This document shows positions 28,528-38,497 of a DNA stretch of 64,000 nt, in pieces; position 1 is the stretch's first letter; each line of letters opens with the position of its first letter. A program made the translations under genes and the position numbers. A model generated the notes under the pieces. It made no database searches. It had not been told where the DNA came from and saw only the letters and a list, made by a program, of their open reading frames with translations. The stretch comes from Alkalibacillus almallahensis (GTDB taxonomy: Bacteria; Bacillota; Bacilli; Bacillales; Alkalibacillaceae), in NCBI RefSeq assembly GCF_011761495.1, contig NZ_JAASRU010000002.1, positions 186,001 through 250,000 on the forward strand, written 5' to 3'.

Positions 28528-28857
28528 ATGAAACAACAAACGATGATTATTTTATCGATTATTTTCACGCTAATCATTGCGATTTTTGCAGTTATTAATG
28601 TGGAATCAGTGCCCGTCGATTTTCTGTTTACACAAACTGAAGCACCATTAATTCTTGTTATTTTAATATCGGTTCTTTTAGGTGCATTAGTTGTCGCTGG
28701 TGGTAGTTTTGCAAAAATTTATCAACTACAAAGACAACTCAAACAAGCTAAGACTCATTCAGAGCACGAATCATCGCAAACTCAACATGAAAGTACTGAC
28801 TTTGAGTCTGATCAGACCACAGAAAATATAGATACAAATACAGAAAATAATAAATAG
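28528..28857 (+). CDS. LapA-domain membrane protein (YrvD-like)
   Basis: The 109-residue protein has two membrane helices (TMIILSIIFTLIIAIFAVINV and LILVILISVLLGALVVAGG) and then a short coiled coil and polar tail. This is the DUF1049/LapA_dom pattern. Its location between secDF and recJ matches yrvD. The function in Gram-positives is unknown. SD TAGGAGAG precedes the ATG. Confidence 0.75.
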   Translation: MKQQTMIILSIIFTLIIAIFAVINVESVPVDFLFTQTEAPLILVILISVLLGALVVAGGSFAKIYQLQRQLKQAKTHSEHESSQTQHESTDFESDQTTENIDTNTENNK

Positions 28858-28872
28858 ACACGTAATCGTCAA

Positions 28873-28901
28873 TTGATACCCCTGGCAAGCTCTTGTATAA
28901 T
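28873..28901 (+). promoter_or_regulatory. SigA promoter of recJ
   Basis: TTGATA (28873-28878), exactly 17 nt, TATAAT (28896-28901). The predicted start is near 28908, just before the SD. Confidence 0.75.
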
Positions 28902-28916
28902 GAGTGGGTCAGGGGT
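28878..28916 (+). promoter_or_regulatory. Hairpin enclosing the recJ Shine-Dalgarno
   Basis: ACCCCTG (28878-28884) pairs perfectly with CAGGGGT (28910-28916), the recJ SD. The 5' arm starts at the last base of the -35 and continues into the promoter spacer, so RNA starting at the recJ promoter lacks it, while RNA from the secDF side contains it. Confidence 0.55.
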
Positions 28917-28922
28917 GAAGTT

Positions 28923-31241
28923 ATGTTAGAGAGTAAAATGAACTGGCAATTAAATAATATTGAAAATCAAACACAATTGAATGTGCCTGTTTCCCCCGTT
29001 ATTAAACGAATGTTAGCAAAACGAGGAATCTATACTGATGAACAGGCACAGCAATTTTTATACCCAAACATAAATGATTTACATAATCCATTTTTATTTG
29101 AAGATATGGATAAAACGGTTCAACGCATTCAACAGGCGATTGATACAGGTGAACAGATTGTTATTTATGGCGACTATGACGCAGATGGGGTGACATCAAC
29201 ATCTGTTTTAGTGTCAACATTACAGTCGTTAGGGGCTGTTGTTGATTATTATATTCCGAGTCGCTTTTCAGAAGGCTATGGGCCCAATGAAGAGGCTTTT
29301 CGAATGTTGGGTGAATCTGGTTGTACACTTATTATTACAGTGGACAATGGGATTGCAGCGCCTCATGAAGCGACAGTCGCAAAAGAATTAGGCATTGATC
29401 TAATTATTACGGATCACCACGAACCACAAGATACCATGCCCGACGCATTTGCGATTATTCATCCTAATTTATCGGAACAATACCCGTTTGATGATTTAGC
29501 CGGAGTAGGCGTTGCTTTTAAATTAGCCCATGCGTTAATTGGTGAAGTCCCAACATGGTTGACAAGCTATGTCGCGATTGGAACTGTTGCAGACCTTGTT
29601 CCTTTACGAGGTGAAAATCGTCTGCTCGTCAAGCAAGGGTTATCCATTTTATCTAAAGAGTGTCAACCAGGCATTGAAGCATTAAAACAACTAGGGAAAC
29701 TAGAAGGGGATTTGACCGCTGAGAATATCGGTTTTGTTATTGCGCCAAGATTAAATGCGGTAGGACGATTACAAGATGCTGACTTAGCTGTTGATTTATT
29801 GCTAGAAGAAGATGCTGTTCTGGCAGAAGATATGGCCAAAGAAATTGATCAATTGAATCAAGAACGGCAACAACTCGTTAAAGCAATAGCTGAAGAAGCT
29901 TTTGAACAAATCGAAAACTATTATCGTGATGATTCCGTTATAGTTGTATCAGGTGAAGGATGGAATCCAGGTGTTTTAGGGATTGTTGCATCACGGATTG
30001 TAAATAAATATTATCGTCCGACACTTGTTCTTGGCGAGGACCCAGAATCGGGAATTGCTAAAGGAAGTGGCCGTAGTATTCCAGCATTTGACTTGTTTCA
30101 AGAGGGAATGCAGATTAGAGATTATTTCAAACAGTTCGGTGGACATGCCCAAGCAGCTGGGATGACAGTGGATCTTAATCAAGTCAGTCTGCTAAGAGAA
30201 GCCTTTAATGAACGAGCACAGGAAGTCATGAGCCCTGAAGATTATATCCCTACTTTACCGATTGAGGATGACGTTGACTGGGCCGAAATCGATCTCAATT
30301 TTCCTAAAGAGCTTGAATTGTTAGCACCATTTGGAATGGAAAACGAAAAGCCGATTTTTCAGGTTTCTAATATCACCTTATCTCAAATCAAGCGAATCGG
30401 AGCTAATCAGAATCATATTAAGATGATGGGCACGAAAGATCAAGTTTCGATCGAAATGATTGGTTTTCAACTAGGTGAAATTGCAGAGAGATTGACACCA
30501 GGTGTTGAAATTGATGTAGCTGGTGAAATAGAAGTGAATGAATGGAATGGTCACCGAAAACTACAAATCAAGTTAAAAGATGTTCGTTGTCAAGAATGGC
30601 AATTGTTTGATTATCGTGGTAAAGTTTTACCAGACACAGTTAAGCATCAATTAATGAATGATCAAGAAACATTGTTTGTCTATTTCAATCATGAAATGAA
30701 ACTGGATATGGACGGCGCTGTTTATTATGAACAGTTAATAAATGAGAGCGATCGTGAACATAAGCATATCGTCTGTCTTGATTTACCTCAAAATTTACAA
30801 GCTTTTGAAGACATACTGAAACAAGGCGATATCGGTTCTGTATATTTATGTTTTCATCAAGAACAATCACATTTTTTATCGGTCATTCCAACACGAGATG
30901 ACTTTAAACAGCTATACGGATTATTAAAAAAACATAAACAAATTACTGCTGAGCAAAAAGCACAGCTTGCCCAAGCTAAAAATTGGTCAATTGACAAACT
31001 TGATTTCATGCTGGACGTGTTTTTTGATTTAGATTTTGTTAAAATAACTAATGGTTTGATTGTCTTTCAAGAAAGTGTCTCATATAAACCACTTGATCAA
31101 TCAACCACATACCAACGTAAGTTAGACGCAGTAAAAGTAGATGAGATTTTATATTATTCAACTTATCGTGATTTGAAAGAATGGATTGATTCTAAAATTC
31201 ATTCCCGCGAAATGGAAGGAGAAGTTGTACATGAATTTTAA
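28923..31241 (+). CDS. recJ: Single-stranded-DNA exonuclease RecJ
   Basis: The 772-residue protein has a DHH phosphoesterase domain ([11 protein letters not shown] near 82, TDHHEP near 165), a DHHA1 domain ([21 protein letters not shown]), an OB fold and the long C-terminal extension seen in Bacillus RecJ. It degrades 5' ssDNA ends in repair. The ATG at 28923 follows AGGGGTGA. An earlier in-frame start at 28893 lies within the promoter. Its end overlaps apt by 11 bp. Confidence 0.95.
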   Translation: MLESKMNWQLNNIENQTQLNVPVSPVIKRMLAKRGIYTDEQAQQFLYPNINDLHNPFLFEDMDKTVQRIQQAIDTGEQIVIYGDYDADGVTSTSVLVSTLQSLGAVVDYYIPSRFSEGYGPNEEAFRMLGESGCTLIITVDNGIAAPHEATVAKELGIDLIITDHHEPQDTMPDAFAIIHPNLSEQYPFDDLAGVGVAFKLAHALIGEVPTWLTSYVAIGTVADLVPLRGENRLLVKQGLSILSKECQPGIEALKQLGKLEGDLTAENIGFVIAPRLNAVGRLQDADLAVDLLLEEDAVLAEDMAKEIDQLNQERQQLVKAIAEEAFEQIENYYRDDSVIVVSGEGWNPGVLGIVASRIVNKYYRPTLVLGEDPESGIAKGSGRSIPAFDLFQEGMQIRDYFKQFGGHAQAAGMTVDLNQVSLLREAFNERAQEVMSPEDYIPTLPIEDDVDWAEIDLNFPKELELLAPFGMENEKPIFQVSNITLSQIKRIGANQNHIKMMGTKDQVSIEMIGFQLGEIAERLTPGVEIDVAGEIEVNEWNGHRKLQIKLKDVRCQEWQLFDYRGKVLPDTVKHQLMNDQETLFVYFNHEMKLDMDGAVYYEQLINESDREHKHIVCLDLPQNLQAFEDILKQGDIGSVYLCFHQEQSHFLSVIPTRDDFKQLYGLLKKHKQITAEQKAQLAQAKNWSIDKLDFMLDVFFDLDFVKITNGLIVFQESVSYKPLDQSTTYQRKLDAVKVDEILYYSTYRDLKEWIDSKIHSREMEGEVVHEF

Positions 31242-31743
31242 AGACTATGTAACGATTGTTGAGGATTGGCCGAAGGAAGGCATTAAATTCAAGGATATTA
31301 CTACATTAATGGATAATGGTCCTGCATTCAAAGCAGCTGTAGATGAAATCGTGGCTTATGCTAAAGAGCAAGAGGTTGATGTGATCGTCGGACCTGAAGC
31401 ACGCGGCTTTATTGTGGGCTGTCCCGTTTCGTATGCACTTGAGGTAGGATTTGCTCCTGTTCGTAAGGAAGGCAAATTACCACGCGAAACGATTAAAATG
31501 GATTATGGTTTGGAATATGGATCAGATGTCTTAACGATTCATAAAGATGCGATCAAGCCAGGTCAACGCGTGTTATTTGTTGATGATTTACTAGCGACAG
31601 GTGGCACTGTTCAAGCGACAATAGATCTTGTTGAACAACTTGGTGGTAATGTCGTTGGCTGTGCTTTCCTTATCGAATTATCTTACTTAAACGGTCGTGA
31701 AAAATTACAAGACTATGATATACTTAAATTAATGGAGTATTAA
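31231..31743 (+). CDS. apt: Adenine phosphoribosyltransferase
   Basis: The 170-residue protein starts [22 protein letters not shown] and has the PRPP-binding loop [13 protein letters not shown] near 119-131. It salvages adenine to AMP. The start lies 11 bp inside recJ with GAAGGAGAAG upstream, so the two are co-translated. relA follows after a terminator, the conserved recJ-apt-relA order. Confidence 0.97.
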   Translation: MNFKDYVTIVEDWPKEGIKFKDITTLMDNGPAFKAAVDEIVAYAKEQEVDVIVGPEARGFIVGCPVSYALEVGFAPVRKEGKLPRETIKMDYGLEYGSDVLTIHKDAIKPGQRVLFVDDLLATGGTVQATIDLVEQLGGNVVGCAFLIELSYLNGREKLQDYDILKLMEY

Positions 31744-31749
31744 AGAAAT

Positions 31750-31786
31750 TTTGGCTGACCCACATTTCGGGCAGCCAAGTTTTATT
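31750..31786 (+). terminator. Terminator after apt
   Basis: TTGGCTGACCC (31751-31761) pairs with GGGCAGCCAA (31769-31778) with one bulge, followed by a T-rich stretch. Confidence 0.8.
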
Positions 31787-31826
31787 ATTTTATAGCGTTT
31801 GTGATTGTATAATCGTGATTTTCTAC

Positions 31827-31855
31827 TTTACAATTTCTCTTATATTCTAAATAAT
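31827..31855 (+). promoter_or_regulatory. Probable SigA promoter of relA
   Basis: TTTACA (31827-31832), 17 nt, AATAAT (31850-31855). A second TATAAT lies at 31808-31813 with a poor -35. Confidence 0.5.
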
Positions 31856-31887
31856 AAAGACAAATTATTTTACACCTAGGTGATGTT

Positions 31888-34077
31888 ATGGCTAAGCATG
31901 AAGAAAAAACAATAGATGAAGTCATTGAAGAAGCGAGTCATTATTTAAATGAAGAACACACGACGTTTCTTCGACTTGCCTATGAATACGCTAAAGACGC
32001 ACATGAGGGACAAACTCGTAAATCGGGAGAACCTTATATTACACACCCTGTTCAAGTCGCTGGCATTCTAATTGAGTTGGAAATGGATCCTTCTACGATT
32101 GCGAGCGGATTTTTGCATGATGTATTAGAGGACACTGAAGCAACGTATGAAAACTTGACAGAAGAGTTTGGTGAAGAAGTCGCATCACTTGTTGAAGGTG
32201 TAACAAAATTAGGTAAGATTAAATATAAATCCAAAGAAGAACAGCAAGCCGAGAATCACCGTAAAATGTTCATCGCGATGGCCAAGGATATTCGTGTGAT
32301 TCTCATTAAACTAGCAGACCGCTTGCATAATATGCGCACACTTGATCACCTCCCAGAGGACAAGCAACGTCGCATTGCCAATGAAACACTAGAGATTTTT
32401 GCACCTCTTGCTCATCGACTTGGTATTTCCACAATCAAATGGGAATTAGAAGATGTGTCATTACGTTATCTTAATCCGCAACAATATTATCGGATTGTTA
32501 ATTTGATGAAACAGAAGCGGGATGAGCGTGTCTATTATATTGATCAGGTCATTGATGACATCCAAGATCAATTGCAGGATGTCAGCATAACAGCAGAGAT
32601 TTCAGGACGACCAAAGCATATTTATAGTATTTATAAAAAAATGGCTTATCAGAAAAAAGATTTTAATGAGATTTATGACCTTTTAGCTGTACGCGTCATT
32701 GTGAAAAGTATTAAAGAATGCTACGCGGTGTTAGGTATTATTCATACTTGCTGGAAGCCAATGCCTGGACGTTTTAAAGACTATATTGCAATGCCGAAAC
32801 CAAACCTTTACCAATCGCTTCACACAACAGTGATTGGACCAAAAGGTGACCCGTTAGAAGTTCAAATCAGAACGCAGGAAATGCATGAAATCGCTGAATA
32901 TGGTATCGCAGCGCATTGGGCTTATAAAGAAGGCACTACGAATACACAAGAAGATATGTCGAAGCAACTGGCTTGGTTCCGCGAAATACTTGAATGGCAG
33001 AATGAAACGAATGATGCCGAAGAGTTTATGGAATCTCTTAAAGTTGATTTCTTCTCTGATATGGTATATGTTTTCACGCCAAACGGTGACGTAATTGAGC
33101 TGCCGAGTGGCTCCGTACCTCTAGATTTTGCTTTCCGAATCCATACTGAAGTGGGGAATAAAACCGTCGGCGCCAAAGTGAACGGGAAGATTGAACCTTT
33201 AGATTATGAGCTACAAACAGGCGACATCGTTGAAATGCTGACTTCGAAACATTCATATGGCCCATCAGAAGACTGGGTGAAAATAACGCAAACAACACAA
33301 GCTAAGAATAAAATTAAACAGTTTTTCAAAAAACAACGTCGTGAAGAAAATGTTGAACGCGGTAAAGAATTAATAGAAAAAGAACTAAAGAACTTAGGTC
33401 TATCACCTAAGGAAGTATTAGTTGACGATAATATTCAAAATGCTGTTGATAAATTACACATTAATTCATTAGAAGATCTCTATTCTGCTGTTGGTTATCA
33501 AGGGGTAACAACTCAACAGGCTGTCAATCGATTAACAGAAAAAATCGTCAAAGAAGAGCGCGCTGAAGATCTAGAGAACTCTATTTTGGAAGCCCAACAA
33601 GAAGTAGAATCGAAACGTAAAAAAACCACAGGTATGGGTGTTAATGTTAAAGGTATGGACAACTTGATGGTCCGACTATCTAAATGTTGTAATCCTGTAC
33701 CAGGTGATCCCATTATCGGCTTTATTACAAAAGGTCGTGGTGTTTCCGTACACCGAGAAGACTGTCCAAACATGAAAAATGAGGACGAAAATAGGCTGAT
33801 TGAAGTTGAATGGGAAGACGTAAGCAGTCAACGTAAGAATTATAGTGTTGATTTAGAAATCTCAGGATTCGATCGAAATGGTTTATTAAATGAAATTTTA
33901 CAAGTCGTGAATGAAACAAATACGGATATTGTGGCAGTAAATGGAAAATCTGATAAGAATAAAATGGCTACTATTAATTTAACGATTTTAATTCAAAATG
34001 TGGATCATTTAAAACGAATTGTTGAACGAATAAAACATATAAGAGATGTCTTTACTGTCCAACGAACGATTCAATAA
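31888..34077 (+). CDS. relA: Bifunctional (p)ppGpp synthetase/hydrolase Rel
   Basis: The 729-residue protein has four parts. The HD hydrolase domain has HDVLEDT near residue 75. The synthetase domain has GRFKDYIAMPKPN and YQSLHTTV near 290-315. The TGS domain follows (DMVYVFTPNGDVIELP near 390), with a C-terminal zinc-finger/ACT region (CCNPVPGDPIIGF, then NGLLNEILQVV). It is the full long RSH enzyme. The HD motif is intact, so it should both make and degrade (p)ppGpp. The SD is part of the palindrome CACCTAGGTG (31873-31882). Confidence 0.97.
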   Translation: MAKHEEKTIDEVIEEASHYLNEEHTTFLRLAYEYAKDAHEGQTRKSGEPYITHPVQVAGILIELEMDPSTIASGFLHDVLEDTEATYENLTEEFGEEVASLVEGVTKLGKIKYKSKEEQQAENHRKMFIAMAKDIRVILIKLADRLHNMRTLDHLPEDKQRRIANETLEIFAPLAHRLGISTIKWELEDVSLRYLNPQQYYRIVNLMKQKRDERVYYIDQVIDDIQDQLQDVSITAEISGRPKHIYSIYKKMAYQKKDFNEIYDLLAVRVIVKSIKECYAVLGIIHTCWKPMPGRFKDYIAMPKPNLYQSLHTTVIGPKGDPLEVQIRTQEMHEIAEYGIAAHWAYKEGTTNTQEDMSKQLAWFREILEWQNETNDAEEFMESLKVDFFSDMVYVFTPNGDVIELPSGSVPLDFAFRIHTEVGNKTVGAKVNGKIEPLDYELQTGDIVEMLTSKHSYGPSEDWVKITQTTQAKNKIKQFFKKQRREENVERGKELIEKELKNLGLSPKEVLVDDNIQNAVDKLHINSLEDLYSAVGYQGVTTQQAVNRLTEKIVKEERAEDLENSILEAQQEVESKRKKTTGMGVNVKGMDNLMVRLSKCCNPVPGDPIIGFITKGRGVSVHREDCPNMKNEDENRLIEVEWEDVSSQRKNYSVDLEISGFDRNGLLNEILQVVNETNTDIVAVNGKSDKNKMATINLTILIQNVDHLKRIVERIKHIRDVFTVQRTIQ

Positions 34078-34093
34078 GGAGTTCTGAAGAAAG

Positions 34094-34537
34094 ATGAGAG
34101 CAGTCGTACAACGAACTGTAAACGGAGAAGTAGAAGTGGACCAAACGATTACAGGTGAGATTGATTTTGGATTAGTGGTTTTACTCGGGGTCACACATGA
34201 AGATACCGAAAAAGATCTTGAATATATCGCTGATAAAGTGACTAATTTACGGATCTTTGAAGATGAAGCGGGTAAGATGAATTTATCATTAAAAGATGTA
34301 GGCGGAAAGATATTGTCGATTTCGCAGTTCACTCTCTACGGTGATACGAGGAAAGGTCGTCGTCCAAGCTTTATGCAAGCAGCTAAACCAGAACAAGCAA
34401 ACACGCTGTATGAACAATTTAACGATAAAGTTCGTTCATTAGGAGTGCCTGTAGAAACAGGAGCTTTCGGCGAACATATGAAAGTTTCCCTAACAAATGA
34501 TGGCCCAGTAACATTGATTATAGACTCCAATGAATGA
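34094..34537 (+). CDS. dtd: D-aminoacyl-tRNA deacylase
   Basis: The 147-residue protein has [16 protein letters not shown] at the start, the catalytic QFTLYGD segment near 78 and a C-terminal GPVT motif ([10 protein letters not shown]) typical of DTD. It hydrolyses D-amino acids or glycine from mischarged tRNA. It lies 16 bp after relA, a conserved pair. Confidence 0.96.
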   Translation: MRAVVQRTVNGEVEVDQTITGEIDFGLVVLLGVTHEDTEKDLEYIADKVTNLRIFEDEAGKMNLSLKDVGGKILSISQFTLYGDTRKGRRPSFMQAAKPEQANTLYEQFNDKVRSLGVPVETGAFGEHMKVSLTNDGPVTLIIDSNE

Positions 34538-34542
34538 TAAAC

Positions 34543-34571
34543 TTGACAGTCGTATGAAATATGGATATGAT
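34543..34571 (+). promoter_or_regulatory. SigA promoter of hisS-aspS
   Basis: TTGACA (34543-34548), 17 nt, TATGAT (34566-34571). It precedes repeat copy 3, not the T-box directly, so the element would be transcribed as part of the hisS leader. Confidence 0.75.
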
Positions 34572-34583
34572 AATAAAAACATT

Positions 34584-34593
34584 TTAATAAGTA
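34584..34593. repeat. Target-site duplication flanking repeat copy 3
   Basis: TTAATAAGTA here and again at 34800-34809, immediately outside copy 3. It is the clearest sign that the repeat was inserted by transposition. Confidence 0.75.
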
Positions 34594-34799
34594 GCTATGT
34601 TAAAGTATAGTGTTGATTTAAGAATAGTTTAGCACTGAGTTGTTGAATTGTGAGAAACGAAGGTGGCGACTCCTGCGGGAACAGCACGAGTCTCGAGACC
34701 CCGCAGGAAGCGTTTTTCTTCCGAGGAGGCTCGAGCCGTGCCCGCGGAAAGCGTCCACCGATAGTGGATCACAATATCAACAACGGAATATAATATAAC
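34594..34799 (+). mobile_element. MITE-like structured repeat, copy 3 (short form)
   Basis: The 206-bp element has end GCTATGTTAAAGT and an imperfect inverted copy at the other end, inner inverted repeats TTGTTGAATTGTG (34640-34652) and CACAATATCAACAA (34770-34783), and the basic GC-rich branched core. It is flanked by the perfect 10-bp direct repeat TTAATAAGTA (34584-34593 and 34800-34809). Removing the element and one repeat would join the promoter directly to the hisS T-box leader. Confidence 0.8.
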
Positions 34800-34811
34800 T
34801 TAATAAGTAAA

Positions 34812-35064
34812 ACCGACGAAGGAAAAAGTAGTGGAAACCGAACGATTGCAGAGAAGGTTTATCGTGGCTGAAAATAAACCTATCCGTTCATTTCATGAAA
34901 GACATTCTGGAGGTGTCGTGCTGAACCACACTTGTCTAGTAAGTACGATCGCGATTAAGCGTTATGTTAACGAAGCGAAAGCATATGACAATATGCTTTA
35001 ATCAGGGTGGCAACACGGGTGAACCTCGTCCCTATCAAATAATCATTTGATAGGGACGTTTTTT
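34812..35064 (+). ncRNA. T-box riboswitch of hisS-aspS (tRNA-Asp type)
   Basis: Stem I carries an AGTA motif (near 34828) opposite a specifier loop GAAAGACATT. The likely specifier is GAC (34901-34903, Asp). The T-box sequence AGGGTGGCAACACGGGT (35004-35020) has TGGC, whose C fits discriminator G73 of tRNA-Asp. The terminator is CGTCCCTATCAAAT/ATTTGATAGGGACG (35027-35058) plus T-run. Uncharged tRNA-Asp should stabilise the antiterminator and induce hisS-aspS. Confidence 0.9.
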
Positions 35065-35106
35065 ATATTTAATGCGTATTAAGGAAAACTTAAGGAGGGA
35101 CTTTAT

Positions 35107-36375
35107 ATGAACATCCATATTCCTAGAGGGACGGAAGACTTACTTCCAGAACAAACGAAAACTTGGCAAATCATTGAAGATACATTAAAACAATTATCTG
35201 AACGCTATCATTATCACGAAATTCGCACACCAATGTTTGAACGAACCGAATTATTCCAACGTGGTGTTGGTGATACAACGGATATTGTTCAAAAAGAGAT
35301 GTACACGTTTACCGATCGCGGAGGCCGTAGTTTAACACTACGTCCAGAAGGGACCGCGTCAGTCGCACGTTCTTATGTTCAAAATAAAATGCACGGGAAT
35401 CCTGAACAGCCGACTAAATTATATTATTTAGGGCCGATGTTCCGTTACGAACGCCCACAACAAGGCCGTACACGCCAATTCACACAATTTGGAATTGAGG
35501 CGATTGGGAGTGCTGATCCAGCAATCGACGCAGAAGTCATTGCTTTTGCGATGGATTGTTATCAAGATCTCGGTTTAAAATCGCTAAAACTCGTCTTGAA
35601 CAGCTTAGGTGACCATGAGAGTCGCGAAGCTCATAGACAAGCATTGGTTGATCATTTCAAACCACACGAAGATGAATTATGTTCAGATTGTCAGATGCGT
35701 TTAGAACAAAATCCACTTCGATTATTAGATTGTAAAGTGGATCAAGATCACCCTTCTATGCAGAATGCTCCGTCAATCTTGGATTACTTAAATGATTATT
35801 CTCAACAGTATTTCAATGACGTCAAAAAGCATTTAGATGTGATGGGGATCGATTATGTGGTTGATGATGCATTAGTGCGTGGCTTGGATTATTACACACA
35901 TACAGCATTTGAAATTATGAGTGAAGCGGATGGTTTTGGTTCAATCACAACTTTATCTGGAGGCGGACGTTACAACGGGCTTATTCAAGATATTGGCGGT
36001 CCGGAAATTTCCGGTATCGGTTTTGCTTTAAGTATTGAGCGATTAATTATGGCTCTTGAAGCAGAAGGTATTAATTTGAATAGCGAAGACGAACTGGATT
36101 GTTATGTGATTACAATGGGCGATGAGGCCAAATTTGCAGGATCAAAACTCGTTTACCAATTAAGAAAAGCGGGATTCATTGTCGATCAAGACTATTTAGA
36201 TAAGAAAATGAAAGCCCAATTTAAAGCGGCTGACCGTTACCAAGCGTCTTATGCAATAGTTATTGGTGAGTCAGAGGTAGAACAAGGCGTAGCTAATATT
36301 AAGCGATTAGAAGATGGCGAACAGAAAACGATAGCCATTGATGACGTCAAGGCCCAAATTGAACAAGGATTGTAA
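35107..36375 (+). CDS. hisS: Histidyl-tRNA synthetase
   Basis: This 422-residue class II synthetase has motif 2 ([24 protein letters not shown]), the HisRS signature ([14 protein letters not shown]) and the second signature ([10 protein letters not shown]), with a C-terminal anticodon-binding domain. SD AAGGAGGGA fits the ATG. It is the first gene of hisS-aspS under T-box control. Confidence 0.98.
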   Translation: MNIHIPRGTEDLLPEQTKTWQIIEDTLKQLSERYHYHEIRTPMFERTELFQRGVGDTTDIVQKEMYTFTDRGGRSLTLRPEGTASVARSYVQNKMHGNPEQPTKLYYLGPMFRYERPQQGRTRQFTQFGIEAIGSADPAIDAEVIAFAMDCYQDLGLKSLKLVLNSLGDHESREAHRQALVDHFKPHEDELCSDCQMRLEQNPLRLLDCKVDQDHPSMQNAPSILDYLNDYSQQYFNDVKKHLDVMGIDYVVDDALVRGLDYYTHTAFEIMSEADGFGSITTLSGGGRYNGLIQDIGGPEISGIGFALSIERLIMALEAEGINLNSEDELDCYVITMGDEAKFAGSKLVYQLRKAGFIVDQDYLDKKMKAQFKAADRYQASYAIVIGESEVEQGVANIKRLEDGEQKTIAIDDVKAQIEQGL

Positions 36376-36386
36376 GGAGGTACACC

Positions 36387-38153
36387 ATGGAAAAACGAAC
36401 ACATAGTGGGCAGGTAACAACTGCATTAGTTGATGAATCTGTACTGTTAAAAGGCTGGGTACAGAAACGCCGTGATCTAGGAGGCTTAATTTTTATTGAT
36501 CTCCGTGATCGTTCTGGTATTGTTCAGACTGTTTTCAGCCCCGAACATAATCAAGAAGCACTTGAAACAGCAGAAAACTTACGTAGTGAATATGTTGTTG
36601 AAATTAAAGGGACTGTTAAGCGTCGTGATGAACAAACCGTAAATCCTAATATGGTTACAGGTGAAGTTGAAGTGCTTGTTGATGAGGTAACGCTTGTTAA
36701 TAGTTCAAAAGCTTTGCCAATTAAAGTGGACGATGCCAACGATCTGAATGAGGATACAAGATTAAAATATCGTTATCTTGACTTACGACGTGAAACGATG
36801 CAAAACACGTTGAAACTAAGACATCAGACGGCTCAAGCCATACGTCATTATTTAAATAATCAAGACTTTTTAGAAATGGAAACACCGATCCTAACGAAAA
36901 GCACGCCTGAAGGAGCACGTGACTATTTAGTGCCAAGTCGAGTTCATCCAGGAGAATTCTATGCACTGCCACAATCTCCTCAGATCTTTAAGCAGCTCAT
37001 TATGGTGTCTGGATTTGAAAAGTATTATCAGATCACCCGTTGTTTCCGTGATGAGGATTTACGTGCTGATAGACAACCAGAATTTACCCAAGTCGATATT
37101 GAAACGTCATTTATGTCTCAAGAGGAAATCATGGAAATGACTGAGGAAATGTTGGCATCTGTCGTTAAAGATGTTAAAGAAGTAGATGTACCTTTACCGT
37201 TTCCACGCTTGACTTACGAAGAAGCTATGGAGCGATACGGTTCGGACAAGCCAGATACACGATTTGATTTAGAACTAATTAATTTAAATGAAGTTGTGAA
37301 AAATAGTGGCTTTAAAGTATTTAGACAAGCAATAGAGTCTGGCGGTAAAGTCAGTGCAATTAATGTTAAAGGTTATGCCGATCAATTCTCTCGTAAAGAT
37401 ATTGATCAGTTGACTGAATTTGTCGCTATATACGGAGCTAAAGGCTTGGCGTGGATGAAAGTGGATGAAGGTCAACTCACTGGGCCAATTGCTAAATTCT
37501 TTGAAGAAGAAGATGCTAATGCAATCTTGAACGCTACAAATGGTGAATCAAATGATTTAATATTATTTGTTGCAGACCAAGCTGAAGTCGTCTACGACAG
37601 TTTAGGTGCTTTACGCCAAAAATTAGCTAAAGACTTAGACTTAATTGATGATAGCCAATATAATTTCTTATGGGTCACAGATTGGCCATTATTTGAATAT
37701 GATGAAGATGACGGTCGCTACCATGCAGCACATCATCCGTTTACAATGCCTCAAACTGATGACCTAAGCGAGCTTCAAAATAATCCAGCAGATGTGAAGG
37801 CGCGTGCTTATGATATCGTATTAAATGGATACGAATTGGGTGGAGGCTCATTACGTATTTATAAGAAAGACATGCAAGAAAAAATGTTTGAAGCATTAGG
37901 ATTTACACAGGAAGAAGCTCAAGACCAATTTGGTTTCTTACTTGAAGCTTTAGAGTTTGGTGCACCGCCTCATGGTGGTATTGCATTAGGCTTTGATCGT
38001 TTAGTGATGCTTTTAGCTGGAAAAACAAACTTACGTGATACGATTGCGTTTCCGAAAACAGCTTCTGCATCAGACTTGTTGACGCAAGCGCCTGATGCAG
38101 TAGACGAAAGCCAACTAGATGAACTTTATTTAAAAACAACTAAAAAAAAATGA
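36387..38153 (+). CDS. aspS: Aspartyl-tRNA synthetase
   Basis: This 588-residue bacterial-type AspRS has an N-terminal OB anticodon-binding domain (residues 1-110), the class II core with motif 2 ([20 protein letters not shown]), the bacteria-specific GAD insertion and motif 3 ([15 protein letters not shown]). It is co-transcribed with hisS (11-bp gap). The T-box specifier upstream matches this enzyme's tRNA. Confidence 0.98.
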   Translation: MEKRTHSGQVTTALVDESVLLKGWVQKRRDLGGLIFIDLRDRSGIVQTVFSPEHNQEALETAENLRSEYVVEIKGTVKRRDEQTVNPNMVTGEVEVLVDEVTLVNSSKALPIKVDDANDLNEDTRLKYRYLDLRRETMQNTLKLRHQTAQAIRHYLNNQDFLEMETPILTKSTPEGARDYLVPSRVHPGEFYALPQSPQIFKQLIMVSGFEKYYQITRCFRDEDLRADRQPEFTQVDIETSFMSQEEIMEMTEEMLASVVKDVKEVDVPLPFPRLTYEEAMERYGSDKPDTRFDLELINLNEVVKNSGFKVFRQAIESGGKVSAINVKGYADQFSRKDIDQLTEFVAIYGAKGLAWMKVDEGQLTGPIAKFFEEEDANAILNATNGESNDLILFVADQAEVVYDSLGALRQKLAKDLDLIDDSQYNFLWVTDWPLFEYDEDDGRYHAAHHPFTMPQTDDLSELQNNPADVKARAYDIVLNGYELGGGSLRIYKKDMQEKMFEALGFTQEEAQDQFGFLLEALEFGAPPHGGIALGFDRLVMLLAGKTNLRDTIAFPKTASASDLLTQAPDAVDESQLDELYLKTTKKK

Positions 38154-38210
38154 AAACCCTTCAGAGTAACAATCGGAAAAAATTACTACAAAAAACGACG
38201 ATTTCTAAGC

Positions 38211-38239
38211 TTGAAACACAGTGATGTTCATGCTATGAT
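38211..38239 (+). promoter_or_regulatory. SigA promoter of 6S RNA
   Basis: TTGAAA (38211-38216), 17 nt, TATGAT (38234-38239), with an extended TGC just before the -10. Predicted start near 38246. Confidence 0.8.
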
Positions 38240-38246
38240 TTAAATA

Positions 38247-38450
38247 CAAAATAAGATGAAGCAATCCTAATGTGTTCGTCTTACTCCTAATACGTTTTGA
38301 CCGAACACTTATATAAAATGGGAGTCTGACGTTTCCATGGTGCGTAAATGCCTTTTGAGGACTTACAACAAACATGGAACAAGACACCCACCTGCCTTGA
38401 GCGGGTTCAAAACAAAATGGAGAGACGGCACAATTGGGATTGTTACATAT
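38247..38450 (+). ncRNA. ssrS: 6S RNA (SsrS/BsrA type)
   Basis: A long rod-like RNA with closing stem GCAATCCTAATGTG near 38261 against CACAATTGGGATTG near 38429. The internal segments TGACGTTTCCATGG, AATGCCTTTTGAGGAC and CACCCACCT...GAGCGGGTTCAAAAC are typical of Bacillus 6S-1. The location after aspS is the same as bsrA in B. subtilis. 6S RNA binds SigA holoenzyme and mimics an open promoter. Confidence 0.85.
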
Positions 38451-38497
38451 AAGAAAAGCGGTTATTTCCAAATCAGGAAATAACCGCTTTTCTTTAT
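38451..38497. terminator. Bidirectional terminator between 6S RNA and rsfA-like gene
   Basis: A perfect 19-bp stem (38451-38469 with 38476-38494) with a 6-nt loop. T-rich DNA follows in the forward direction. The stem touches the stop codon of the reverse gene. Confidence 0.85.
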
